Counted from the first letter of the stretch, positions 1 to 7,489 are shown. The stretch: DNA of 15,618 nt from JAXHTH01 sp034211115 (GCA_034211115.1 JAXHTH010000094.1:1-15618); one strand, 5' to 3'. Notes: a model not told the origin generated them from the letters alone. Program-made: numbers and translations.

Positions 1-570
1 GCGCTGACGCCGGCGCGCGCGCGCCGACGGCCGCGTCTCCGCGCCGGAAAACAGCTCGGCGTCTGGACCCCCGTCCAGCTTGTGCTCATGTTCGTCTTCG
101 GCGCCGGCATGGCCGTCGCCACCCTCTACTGGATGGGCATCGTCAGCACCACCCGCGAGTTGCACATCCGGGAGAAGTTCAACCGTATCGAGTCGGAGCG
201 CCTCCAGCGGGAAGCCGAGGAACAGGCGATCCTCATCGAAAAGAAATGGGATGAGGCCGAGGCGGTCATGCTCGAGCTCGTCGAGATGACCGAGGCTCAG
301 ATGGAGGACGGGCATCTGCGCGATGCGGCGGAGCTGCTGATCAGCCTGGAGGAGATCTACCACCAGGTGGCCCGACATAAGCCGGGTGTTATGGATGCCT
401 TCAGCGAGACGCGGTTGGATGACGTCGTGATGCCATCCCTGCGGCGGATCTACAACGTCGAGAGGCTGGGGGGCGCTGAGATCCTCGAGGACGTCCGAAG
501 CCGATTGGCCGAACTGGAAAAGCAACGCGCCGAGCAGGTCCGGGCGAATCAGGCGCAGGAAGGTGACTGA
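1..570 (+). CDS. Membrane-anchored coiled-coil protein, N-terminus outside the window
   Basis: The frame is open from base 1 to TGA at 568-570 and gives 189 residues. The only in-window start candidate near the front, GTG at 82, would fall inside the hydrophobic segment, and no ATG, GTG or TTG lies in frame before it, so the real start is upstream of the window. An Arg-rich stretch (residues about 6-17) is followed by one transmembrane helix (about 24-49). The rest is charged and helical with heptad-like spacing, strongest at about 50-90 and at the C-terminus. The positive residues before the helix suggest the N-terminus is inside and the coiled coil outside the membrane (inference). The next gene starts 14 bp downstream, so the two probably share a transcript. 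I do not recognise the family and see no catalytic motif; a scaffold or envelope role is possible but unproven. Confidence 0.75.
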   Translation, partial: ALTPARARRRPRLRAGKQLGVWTPVQLVLMFVFGAGMAVATLYWMGIVSTTRELHIREKFNRIESERLQREAEEQAILIEKKWDEAEAVMLELVEMTEAQMEDGHLRDAAELLISLEEIYHQVARHKPGVMDAFSETRLDDVVMPSLRRIYNVERLGGAEILEDVRSRLAELEKQRAEQVRANQAQEGD

Positions 571-584
571 CGGGAGGTGTCGCG

Positions 585-983
585 ATGGCCGATCTGACGT
601 CGTTGCAGAAGGCGCTGAAGAGGATCAAGGGGGTTCTCGGCGACACCGAGGACATGGCAAAGACGGTGGGTGACGGCAACCAGCCTTCGCAAACCGACAA
701 GGACGACGTCAGCGGCTGGATGGACGAGGCGGAGGGCGAACTGGAGACGATTCACGATCCCGCCCAGAGCCCGTCGCTTTCACCCGCGTCCGCGGGCAGC
801 GCGCAGAACCCGACGATCCCGGACAGCCGCCTCCAGACCTGCGAGGATGCGCACAGCCTGGCGCAGGAGGCCGAATCGGAGGCGGGGGAGGCCTCACCCG
901 ACCACGACTACATCGGCGATCGCACCCGCACGCTGGAAGGCTCATATCTGGGGGCGATCCGCGAGAAGTTCGGCATCGAGTGA
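585..983 (+). CDS. Small acidic protein of unknown function
   Basis: The 132-residue protein starts at ATG 585, with GGGAGG at 572-577 as a well-placed ribosome binding site, and ends at TGA 981-983. It has no signal peptide or membrane helix. Residues 1-30 could form an amphipathic basic helix, the middle (about 55-85) is rich in Ser, Pro and Ala and probably disordered, and the C-terminal half is rich in Glu and Asp before a short conserved-looking end (residues about 110-132). One Cys is present. It lies 14 bp after the membrane coiled-coil gene on the same strand, so a partner role with that protein is plausible but only inferred from position. I recognise no family. The downstream gene is convergent and ends 31 bp away. 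Confidence 0.65.
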   Translation: MADLTSLQKALKRIKGVLGDTEDMAKTVGDGNQPSQTDKDDVSGWMDEAEGELETIHDPAQSPSLSPASAGSAQNPTIPDSRLQTCEDAHSLAQEAESEAGEASPDHDYIGDRTRTLEGSYLGAIREKFGIE

Positions 984-1014
984 GGATTCGGGCGCGCCGC
1001 CGGCCGACCCCTGG

Positions 1015-2403
1015 TCAGCAGTCCCGTTCGCCGCGCGCGGCGTGCTCGCCGGATGTCGTCAGTACAACCGTCGGCGTCGCGTCGCTTCGCGCCGGCGCGG
1101 CGGGGAAGAACGGCCGGTCCCGCTCGGTCAGCGGCCGGAGCTGATCGAACCACGTCGCCGTCGGATCGAACCTGGCGAAGAACGGTCTCCGCACCAGCCC
1201 CGCCTCGCGGGCCTGGAGGTACTCGAGCGCGAACGCCTTCTCGCCGCCGATCGTGGTGAGGCCGAGGACGTGCACCTTGCCCGGGAAGGCTGACATCGAC
1301 GGCCCGCGGACGGTGCGGCACATCCCCGACACTTCGCGGTAGGCGTTCTGGAAGATGTCCCAGCAGCGTGCGAGGGGGATCTCGAAGTACCCCCGCGCGC
1401 CGGTGTCGCGCTCGACGAACATGTAGTAGGGGATGCAGCCGATGCGCACGCCGTCCCGCCAGAGATCGGCCCAGACCTGCGGCTCGTCGTTCACGTGACG
1501 CACGACGGGGCTCTGCATCCGGATGTTGGCGCCGGTGGCGCGGATGCGGCGCACCGCCTCCCGCGCCATGTCGGTGGAGTTTTCCACGGGGTGACTGGCG
1601 TGGGCCATCACGGCCAGTTGCTTGCCCGCGTCGACGACCTGCTCGAACAGCTCGAGCACGTCGTCGGCGTCCTGATCGGTCACATAGCGATGGGGCCAGT
1701 AGGCGATGGACTTCGTGCCGATCCGGATCGTGATGAGCTGCTCCAGCTCCAGCAGCGGCTCGACGTATTTGCGCAGCACGCGGCTCTTCATCACCATCGG
1801 ATCCCCGCCCGTGAGGAGCACGTCGGTGACGTCCGGATGCTCCCTGAGGTAGGCGACGAGATCGCCCGCCTCGCGGCTGGCGAACTTCAGATCCTCCAGG
1901 CCCACGAACTGGGCCCAGCGGAAGCAGAAGGTGCAGTAGGCGTGGCAGGTCTGGCCGTGGGAGGGGAAGAAGAGGACGGTCTCCCGGTACTTGTGCTGCA
2001 CGCCGGGCAGCGGCCGGCCGTTCACCCTCGGCACGTTGTGCGTCATCTGCCCCGCCGGATGCGGGTTGAGCTGGGCCCGGATGCGGTTGGCCTCCGCCTT
2101 GAGAACCTCCCGCGGCGCCTCGGCCCGGACGAGCGAGGCCATCGCCTCGTACTGCGCGTCGCTCAGCATGCCGCGCTGGGGGAAGGTGAGCTGGAACATC
2201 GGATCGTCCGGCGTCTTACGCCAGTCGATGAGTTCCTCCATCACATAGGCGTTAGTTCGGAACGGCAGGACCAGGGAAACCACCTCCACCGCCTCGCGAA
2301 CCTCCGGATCCAGGCGCCCCCATTGGGGCATCCGGTCAACGTTCGTCCGGGTCACGGCGCGGTATCGGGCGGCGTTCTTGCTGGTCGCGTCGATTCGAAT
2401 CAC
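1015..2403 (-). CDS. KamA-family radical SAM aminomutase-like protein
   Basis: This 462-residue protein has the CxxxCxxC cluster motif of radical SAM enzymes at C153, C157 and C160 (CHAYCTFC), followed by LTGGDP at about 197-202, the SAM-binding glycine motif in this family. Lysine 2,3-aminomutases combine SAM, a 4Fe-4S cluster and PLP to move an amino group from C2 to C3. The PLP lysine is probably K376 in SAFPGKV, a shorter form of the PGGGGK loop of clostridial KamA. VND (304-306) of the substrate region is kept. The position that by my ungapped alignment matches the second substrate Asp of KamA is R332, next to D333, so the substrate may not be free lysine. Start is GTG at 2403, with AAAGG 8 bases upstream. 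No beta-lysine acetyltransferase or elongation factor P gene is nearby. The family is sure, the substrate is not. Confidence 0.9.
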   Translation of the reverse strand: MIRIDATSKNAARYRAVTRTNVDRMPQWGRLDPEVREAVEVVSLVLPFRTNAYVMEELIDWRKTPDDPMFQLTFPQRGMLSDAQYEAMASLVRAEAPREVLKAEANRIRAQLNPHPAGQMTHNVPRVNGRPLPGVQHKYRETVLFFPSHGQTCHAYCTFCFRWAQFVGLEDLKFASREAGDLVAYLREHPDVTDVLLTGGDPMVMKSRVLRKYVEPLLELEQLITIRIGTKSIAYWPHRYVTDQDADDVLELFEQVVDAGKQLAVMAHASHPVENSTDMAREAVRRIRATGANIRMQSPVVRHVNDEPQVWADLWRDGVRIGCIPYYMFVERDTGARGYFEIPLARCWDIFQNAYREVSGMCRTVRGPSMSAFPGKVHVLGLTTIGGEKAFALEYLQAREAGLVRRPFFARFDPTATWFDQLRPLTERDRPFFPAAPARSDATPTVVLTTSGEHAARGERDC

Positions 2404-2601
2404 AGGCGCAACCTTTCTTTTCTCCAGGTCCGGCGCTGGCGACAGCGCAGGTCACGTGCTGCAGGACGGGACTGCGATGCCAACGGGGCGCGAACGTGTC
2501 CACGATCGGATGCGAGAGCGGCCTTGACTGTGCCCGCATCCGTTGCCGGTCCGGCAGAAGACGCTGCCGAGGCCGACGATCCACCCTTGGTCTACCCGTC
2601 A

Positions 2602-2610
2602 ATTCTACCA
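2602..2610 (-). promoter_or_regulatory. Possible extended -10 promoter element for the KamA-like gene
   Basis: Read on the minus strand this is TGGTAGAAT: a TGn extension directly before TAGAAT, which matches the TATAAT consensus at five of six bases. The -35 position (TGTTCC, 17 bases further upstream) is poor. It would give a leader of about 190 nt before the GTG start at 2403. Sequence match only. Confidence 0.3.
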
Positions 2611-2758
2611 CAAACCATACCCGCGGAACAGAGGATTGCCCCTCAGACCCTTATGAAAACCTAACACATTGCCCTTTCAGGGCGGACTTCCCCTCGCCGG
2701 CGCGGCTGAAGCTTGCCCCGCTCCCGCGGATGATCCAGAGTGCCGTCCGTGGGGTGTC

Positions 2759-2778
2759 GCCGGTCCTTCGGGGCCGGC
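2759..2778. repeat. TTCG-loop hairpin 1
   Basis: An 8-bp stem, GCCGGTCC paired with GGGCCGGC (one T-G pair), is closed by a C(TTCG)G tetraloop, one of the most stable RNA loops known. No T-tract follows on either strand, so it does not look like an intrinsic terminator. Confidence 0.7.
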
Positions 2779-2780
2779 CT

Positions 2781-2800
2781 GCCGACGCTTCGGGGTCGGC
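2781..2800. repeat. TTCG-loop hairpin 2
   Basis: GCCGACGC faces GGGTCGGC around the same TTCG loop, with six outer pairs, one G-G mismatch and a C-G closing pair. It begins 2 bases after hairpin 1. Relative to hairpin 1 the fifth pair has changed from G-C to A-T on both arms, a compensatory change. Confidence 0.65.
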
Positions 2801-2838
2801 CGATCTCAGTCATGGCGCGAGCATCGGCCGGTTGAGAG

Positions 2839-2866
2839 TTGTCTGCGGAACGGGCGGTTCTACATT
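2839..2866 (+). promoter_or_regulatory. Candidate sigma70-like promoter of the dockerin-propeller gene
   Basis: TTGTCT at 2839-2844 and TACATT at 2861-2866 are separated by 16 bases. Each matches its consensus at four of six positions. The leader would be about 100 nt. This is a weak match in a GC-rich region and could be chance. Confidence 0.3.
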
Positions 2867-2974
2867 GGTGAGGAGGCCGCGGGCCGGCCATGACACGCCG
2901 CGGCCGTCTCATTCCCCCGCCGCGCGCCCTCCCGCGGGCGCCGGATCGTCCCCCGTTTCAGAATGGAAGCAACC

Positions 2975-4393
2975 ATGACCCGATTCATGAGCCCCCGTCG
3001 CCTCATTCGCGCCGGCGCGGTGGCGATCGCCCCGGCTGCGATCGCCGCCCTCGCCGTCTCCTCCTCCGTCCTCGCCGAGGCCTGGAACACCGGCACCGGC
3101 GGCAACTCGACCCGCGACGGCCGGTCGCAATACGTCGGCCCGTCCTCCCCCGACCTGCTCTGGGAAGGCGGCCTCCCCGCCATCGTCGCCCAGCAGGCGG
3201 TCATCGACGGCGACATCATGGTCGTCAGCCGCATCGAGACCTTCGACATCCCCACCGGGACCTGGATCGTCGCCCACAACCTCTACACCGGGGCCATCCT
3301 CTGGCAGACGCAGCTTCCCTACGACTTCCCCGGCGAGTCGTGGCGCAGCAAGACCTCGGCCATCCGCAACGGGCACGTCTACGCCACCCGGGCGGGCAAC
3401 ACCAACGAAGACTACCTCTACGCCCTCGATGTCAACGATGGCAACGTCATCATCTGGCAGTCGGAAGACCTCATCGACGAGGCGACGACGGAGAGCCTCG
3501 CGTTCGCCGAGAACGATGATCTGATCGTCGGCAACTTCAACTCGGTGATGCGCATCGACAGGGACGACGGCACGACCGTCTGGTCGACGCCGCGCACCTG
3601 CCCGACCAGCAACGGCGCCGAGGCAGCCGTGTTCGGCGATCGCGTCTATCTCTGGGAGGCGGGTGGCGCGGGGCCGAAAGTCAGCGCCTTCGACATTGAC
3701 ACCGGCGACTACCTCTACTCCAGCGCCGGCATCGGCGGCGGATACATCCAGCAGCTCGGCCTGTTCGTCGGCCCGGATGGAACGATCTACGCCCCGCGCA
3801 CGCAGAACAACCCCGTCACCGATTACTTCGTCGCGCTCCGCGACACCGGCACCGCTTTCGAGGAGAAGTGGCGCCAGCCGATGGGGTACGTCCCGTTCGC
3901 CTCCCACGCCATCGGGCCGGATGGAACGGTCTATACCTATTCGCCCGAGCTGGAGGTCATGCGCCTCGATCCCGCGACCGGCGACGTGCTGGATCTCTCG
4001 TTCCCGCTCAAGGACAACAGCCCGCGGATGGCCATCGACGCCCGCGGGACGGTCTTCGTCACCAACGGCGGGTTCGACGAGGGCGAGTTCCATTCGTTCA
4101 ACGCCGACCTCACCGAGCGCTGGACGGTGCCGCTCTATCGTGTCAACCTCGGCGGGCCGGCCGTCGGACCGGGCGGGATCGTCATCGTCTGCGGCGTGGG
4201 CGATGATGTCCGCGCGTACAAGTCCTGCCGGGCCGACTTCGACGGCGACGGCGCCGTCAACACCGCTGACCTCCTCCGCCTTCTCAGCGTGTGGGGCAGC
4301 ACCGAAGGCCTGGAAGACCTCGACGGCGACGGTCTCGTCAACACCGCCGATCTCCTCGACCTCCTCGCCGCCTGGGGTGAGTGTCCGCTGTAA
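2975..4393 (+). CDS. Secreted PQQ-like beta-propeller protein with C-terminal dockerin-like domain
   Basis: I place the start at ATG 2975 because GGAAG (2965-2969) sits 5 bases before it; an in-frame ATG at 2963 would add four residues. The 472-residue product opens with a basic stretch and a hydrophobic core ending in VLA (residue about 34), a typical Sec signal peptide with signal peptidase I site. The body (about 40-415) repeats blade-like units with patterns such as ALDVNDG, RIDRDDG and GPDGTIY, as in PQQ-like propellers. No catalytic residues stand out. Residues 417-472 hold two DxDGDGxVNTADLLxLL units separated by a WG-ending linker, matching the paired calcium-binding dockerin motif, with a Cys just before and one near the end (WGECPL). 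Proteins with such ends are common in Phycisphaerae, where they probably serve surface anchoring or sorting rather than classical cellulosomes (inference). TAA ends the gene at 4391-4393. Confidence 0.9.
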   Translation: MTRFMSPRRLIRAGAVAIAPAAIAALAVSSSVLAEAWNTGTGGNSTRDGRSQYVGPSSPDLLWEGGLPAIVAQQAVIDGDIMVVSRIETFDIPTGTWIVAHNLYTGAILWQTQLPYDFPGESWRSKTSAIRNGHVYATRAGNTNEDYLYALDVNDGNVIIWQSEDLIDEATTESLAFAENDDLIVGNFNSVMRIDRDDGTTVWSTPRTCPTSNGAEAAVFGDRVYLWEAGGAGPKVSAFDIDTGDYLYSSAGIGGGYIQQLGLFVGPDGTIYAPRTQNNPVTDYFVALRDTGTAFEEKWRQPMGYVPFASHAIGPDGTVYTYSPELEVMRLDPATGDVLDLSFPLKDNSPRMAIDARGTVFVTNGGFDEGEFHSFNADLTERWTVPLYRVNLGGPAVGPGGIVIVCGVGDDVRAYKSCRADFDGDGAVNTADLLRLLSVWGSTEGLEDLDGDGLVNTADLLDLLAAWGECPL

Positions 4394-4396
4394 GCG

Positions 4397-4445
4397 TCGA
4401 AACGCCGAAAGCCGAAACACCGGAAGCTGGAAGCTGGAAAGGGAA
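4397..4445 (+). repeat. Period-7 tandem repeat block, GCCGAAA/AGCTGGA type
   Basis: Seven consecutive 7-base units can be laid out: TCGAAAC, GCCGAAA twice, CACCGGA, AGCTGGA twice, AAGGGAA. Two unit types occur, each present as an exact adjacent pair, with a transition between them. The block begins 4 bases after the stop codon of the dockerin gene. Confidence 0.65.
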
Positions 4446-4528
4446 GATGCGCGCCGGCGCGCAGGCTCGATGCAGCGAGCTGACGCCTCGGGGAAGCGAG
4501 CGTCTCATCGCAGCAGGCGGCGAGCTAG

Positions 4529-4570
4529 GACCAAGAACCAACAACCAACAACCAAGGACCAACAACTCCA
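4529..4570 (+). repeat. Period-7 tandem repeat block, AACCAAC type
   Basis: Six 7-base units follow in register: GACCAAG, AACCAAC, AACCAAC, AACCAAG, GACCAAC, AACTCCA. The plus strand of the block is nearly free of T, in contrast to the surrounding sequence. It shares the 7-base period with the block at 4397-4445 but not the unit sequence. Confidence 0.7.
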
Positions 4571-4672
4571 CGGCCAGAACCCGGCTCCCGGCCCCCGACA
4601 GCCACTTCTGGAGCGATCGCGGCGAAATCGCCGAATCCAGATGGGTTGATTTCACTTTCAGGAGATCCACCC

Positions 4673-4957
4673 ATGAAGCTCTCGATCTGGCCCTTGACGA
4701 TCGCGGCCGCGATCCTGTGGGGGGCGGTCATGCTGCTGTGCGGGATCGCGAACCTGATCTGGCCGTCCTACGCCGTCGCATTCCTCGAGATGTGCGCCTC
4801 GGTCTACCCCGGCTACGACGCGGAGACGAACATCGGCGAGGTGATCGTCGGAACGCTCTATGCGATCGTGGACGGAGCGATCTTCGGGCTTGTCCTCGCG
4901 CTGCTCTACAACGCCTTCGTCCGTCCGGCGAAGAAGGCGGAAACCGGCGCGGCATAG
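4673..4957 (+). CDS. Small two-helix membrane protein, holin-like family
   Basis: ATG 4673 is preceded by AGGAG (4660-4664) at 8 bases, which favours it over the in-frame start at 4646. The 94-residue product has two hydrophobic helices, about residues 6-29 and 57-79, joined by a loop containing YPGYDAE, and a short basic tail. The order LWG - helix - SVYPGY - G-rich second helix with VDG and LLYNAF resembles a family of roughly 80-90 residue bacterial proteins often labelled 'bacteriophage holin'. That label is doubtful: no endolysin or other phage gene is nearby, and such genes usually stand alone in chromosomes. Its role is unknown; an integral membrane location is well supported. The next gene is convergent, ending 51 bp away. 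Confidence 0.8.
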   Translation: MKLSIWPLTIAAAILWGAVMLLCGIANLIWPSYAVAFLEMCASVYPGYDAETNIGEVIVGTLYAIVDGAIFGLVLALLYNAFVRPAKKAETGAA

Positions 4958-5008
4958 GAGATCGCCGGGCGTGGCGCGCGCCGCGGCGGCCATTGCGGCG
5001 GGGCGGTC

Positions 5009-5839
5009 CTATTCCTCGGCCAGCAGCGCCTCGACCACCGGTTCGATGTAGCGCGGCATGAGGCCGGCAGCGCGGACGATGCCGTTGCGGTCGACCACCG
5101 CGTACGTCGGCCAGAACGAGACCTTCCAGGCGCGCTTTGACACGCCCGCATCGTCGACGCCGATGGGGTAGTTGATCCCCGCGCGCTCGGCGAGGGCGGG
5201 GGCCTTGTCGAAGCCGCGCCGGCTGTCGTGGACGCCGATGAAGAGGAAATCCTCATCCCCGTACTTCTCGACGAGCTGGACGTTGTGGGGGATCGAGCGC
5301 ACGCAGGGGCCGCACCAGGTGGCCCAGAAGTCGACGACGACGACCTTACCGCGGAGGTCATCGAGGTTCGCCGGCTCGCCCACCCACTGGCGAACCTGAA
5401 GCCGCGGCATCGGCTTGCCCTCCAGCGACTGGGGGATCGCGCGCCGGCCGCCGGTGGTCCGATCCGCGAAGAACCAGTTGTCGGGAAACGTCTTCAGGTC
5501 CTTCGGTTCCTCGGGCTGGCCGGCGCTGCTGCTCAGGCGGCGCGAGGTCGGCTCCAAGGGCTGCTCAGCCGGCGGCGTCGACGGACCATCGAGATCGGAT
5601 CCGTCGGGCGAAGCCGGATCGGGCGGCGGGCTCGGCGTGCGCGGAGCCGCCGGCGCGGGATCGGGCGCACGGGTCTTCGATGCGGCGGGCTCGGCGCCCG
5701 GCGCTTCCGATTCCGCCCCAGTGTCGGTGTCCGCCGCCGGGCTTCCCGGCATGGAACTGGACTGATCGGCGAAGGCCCACACCAGCAGGCCGATCGTGGC
5801 GACGGCGAGCAGCGCGGCGAGCACGAGGCGAGCATTCAT
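5009..5839 (-). CDS. Membrane-anchored TlpA-like thioredoxin-fold protein
   Basis: The start is ATG 5839, with GGGGAG ten bases upstream; a GTG at 5857 overlaps that site and is less likely. The 276-residue protein has one N-terminal hydrophobic helix (about 4-24) acting as signal anchor, a Pro/Ala/Asp-rich disordered linker (about 27-115), and a thioredoxin fold from about 145 to the end. The redox motif WCGPC lies at 175-179 in VVVDFWATWCGPC, and the expected cis-proline is P244 in FWPTYAVVD. TlpA/ResA-type proteins reduce or exchange disulfides outside the cytoplasm, for example in cytochrome c maturation. No cytochrome gene is nearby, so the partner is unknown. The long linker would hold the domain away from the membrane. 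It is divergent from the amidohydrolase gene, with 84 bp between the starts. Confidence 0.88.
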   Translation of the reverse strand: MNARLVLAALLAVATIGLLVWAFADQSSSMPGSPAADTDTGAESEAPGAEPAASKTRAPDPAPAAPRTPSPPPDPASPDGSDLDGPSTPPAEQPLEPTSRRLSSSAGQPEEPKDLKTFPDNWFFADRTTGGRRAIPQSLEGKPMPRLQVRQWVGEPANLDDLRGKVVVVDFWATWCGPCVRSIPHNVQLVEKYGDEDFLFIGVHDSRRGFDKAPALAERAGINYPIGVDDAGVSKRAWKVSFWPTYAVVDRNGIVRAAGLMPRYIEPVVEALLAEE

Positions 5840-5923
5840 CGCGAAACATCTCCCCACAGGGTCTCGGAGGCGGATTCGATCCCGGCCAGCTTCGGGATCG
5901 ACATGATCCTACACTCGTCAACC

Positions 5924-7489
5924 ATGACCGCGACCGTCGATATTCGAAATGCCCGCATCTGGACCGGATGGGCCGATAAACCCTGGGCGCAGTCCCTTTC
6001 CATCCGCGACGGGCGGGTGACGACCCTGGACGAGGCCGATGGGGGCGAGGCGACGGTGATCGACGCGGCCGGCCGGACGATCACGCCCGGGCTCATCGAC
6101 GCTCACCTCCACCTGCTCGCCGCGGGGCGTGCGCTGGGGCAGCTCGATCTGGCATCGATCCGGTCGCGGGAGGCGTTCGAGGAGGCGATCGCCCGCCGGC
6201 ACGACCAGCTCCCGCCCGATCGCTGGCTGCTCGCCTCCGGCTGGTCGCAGGAGAACTGGGCGGGGGCTGAGATGCCCACGCGCCGGTGGCTGGCCGCGGC
6301 GGGGGATCGACCGGCGGTCTGTTATCGCATGGACATGCACGCGGCGGTGGTCAACGACGCCGTTCTCGATCGCTGCGATCTCTCGCGCCCCCTGACCGGG
6401 GGCCGCGTCGAGCGCGATGCGCGGACCGGCGAGCCGACCGGCCTGATGATCGAGGCCGCATTGTGGGAGCTTGTCAATCCGATCGTTCCGGCCTCCCGCG
6501 ACTCAGAGAAGAGAGAAGCGCTGCGCGCCGCGCAGGCCCGCGGCCATGAGCTGGGCCTGACCGCGGTGGGGACGATGGAGTACCGGGACGACGTGCATCG
6601 CATCTTCGAGCCGATGCGCGAGGAGCTCTCGCTGCGCTGCCGCGTGACGCTGCTCGACCGTGCCTGGCCGATGGAGTTCGACTACGGCCGCGCGTTCGCG
6701 AACGACGATCGGCTCGCGGTGATCGGGTACAAGGCATTCGCGGACGGCACGCTCGGGTCGCAGACGGCCCGACTGCTCGATGACTACGCGGACGATCCCG
6801 GCAACCGCGGGCTGTTTGTCGAGCTCGCGGCGGACGGTCACCTCGAGGACTGGGCGCGGGGCGTGATCGAGGCCGGCCTGTCGCCGTCCGTGCACGCGAT
6901 CGGTGATGAAGCGGTGCGCTGCGTGCTCGACGTGTGCGATGCGCTCGGCCCGCGGGCGAGCCGGGGCGCAACGCGGCTGCGCCTCGAGCATGCCCAGCTC
7001 GTCGATCCGGCCGACGTGCCGCGCTGCCGTGATCTCATCGTCAGCATGCAGCCGACCCATCGGGCTGACGACGGCCGGTACGCGCTGCGGCAACTGGGAC
7101 CGGGGCGGCTGGACCGGTTCTACCCCTTTCGATCACTGCGGGAGGCCGGCGCGAAGCTCGCGTTCGGCTCGGACTGGCCGGTGGTGAGCTGTGATCCGCT
7201 GGCGGGGATTCGTTCCGCGGTCACCGCCCTCACCAAAGATGGTCAGCGCTTCCTGCCCGACGAGACGATCGGCGTGGAGGAGGCGCTGCGAGCCTATACC
7301 GCCGGCGCGGCGGAGGCGCTCCAACTCCACGAGGCCGGCGTGTTGCGCCCCGGCGCTCCGGCCGATCTCGTCATGTTCGATACCGATCCGTTCACCGCGG
7401 ACTGGGTCGATCGTCCGCCGCGGGTTCTTCTCACGATGGTCGGCGGCCGGATCGTCCACCGGCGGCAGCCGAACGCGGCCGGAGTCTGA
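5924..7489 (+). CDS. YtcJ-type metal-dependent amidohydrolase
   Basis: From ATG 5924 the product has 521 residues; ATG 5903 would add seven, and neither start has a strong ribosome binding site. The N-terminal beta-sandwich strand (IRNARIWTG) leads to the metal-binding HxH of the amidohydrolase superfamily in LIDAHLHLLA (H61, H63). Later metal and catalytic features are YKAFADGTLGS, HAIGDEA, LEHAQL and FGSDWPV, the last holding the conserved Asp. The C-terminal segment (LRPGAPADLVMFDTDPF) closes the composite domain. This is the Amidohydro_3 or YtcJ group, which hydrolyses C-N bonds in amides or cyclic ureides; substrates of most members are unknown. No signal peptide is present, so it is probably cytoplasmic. 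The frame stays open far upstream (to 5228), but there it overlaps the opposite-strand thioredoxin gene and is not used. Confidence 0.9.
   Translation: MTATVDIRNARIWTGWADKPWAQSLSIRDGRVTTLDEADGGEATVIDAAGRTITPGLIDAHLHLLAAGRALGQLDLASIRSREAFEEAIARRHDQLPPDRWLLASGWSQENWAGAEMPTRRWLAAAGDRPAVCYRMDMHAAVVNDAVLDRCDLSRPLTGGRVERDARTGEPTGLMIEAALWELVNPIVPASRDSEKREALRAAQARGHELGLTAVGTMEYRDDVHRIFEPMREELSLRCRVTLLDRAWPMEFDYGRAFANDDRLAVIGYKAFADGTLGSQTARLLDDYADDPGNRGLFVELAADGHLEDWARGVIEAGLSPSVHAIGDEAVRCVLDVCDALGPRASRGATRLRLEHAQLVDPADVPRCRDLIVSMQPTHRADDGRYALRQLGPGRLDRFYPFRSLREAGAKLAFGSDWPVVSCDPLAGIRSAVTALTKDGQRFLPDETIGVEEALRAYTAGAAEALQLHEAGVLRPGAPADLVMFDTDPFTADWVDRPPRVLLTMVGGRIVHRRQPNAAGV

Larger units (their letters stand above)
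2404..2974. other. Divergent intergenic region between the KamA-like and dockerin genes
   Basis: These 571 bases separate two divergently transcribed genes and hold no convincing coding frame. The left half is less GC-rich around 2600-2680 and carries a possible extended -10 for the KamA-like gene. A short perfect hairpin, GCCCT-TTC-AGGGC, lies at 2671-2683. Two TTCG-loop hairpins stand side by side at 2759-2800, and a sigma70-like promoter candidate for the rightward gene follows at 2839-2866. Confidence 0.6.
4394..4672. other. Intergenic region with heptamer repeats
   Basis: The 279 bases after the dockerin gene hold two period-7 repeat blocks (4397-4445 and 4529-4570) with a GC-rich unrelated segment between them. 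Frames that cross it translate the repeats into low-complexity peptides and are not credible genes. The last bases contain the ribosome binding site of the next gene. I see no clear terminator. Confidence 0.6.

Noticed and set aside
82..84. GTG as start of the first gene
   Set aside because: It would begin inside the transmembrane helix and remove the basic residues before it; the frame is open to the window edge.
1495..2664. Long plus-strand frame (389 codons) opposite the KamA-like gene
   Set aside because: It is antisense to a protein with clear radical SAM motifs; such shadows are common at high GC, and its product has no recognisable features.
2909..4420. 503-codon minus-strand frame opposite the dockerin-propeller gene
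   Set aside because: The plus strand has a signal peptide, propeller repeats and dockerin motifs; the antisense product is low-complexity Ala/Gly/Val/Asp-rich.
5228..5923. Upstream extension of the amidohydrolase frame
   Set aside because: The frame is open but antisense to the membrane-anchored thioredoxin gene; the amidohydrolase domain begins right after ATG 5924.
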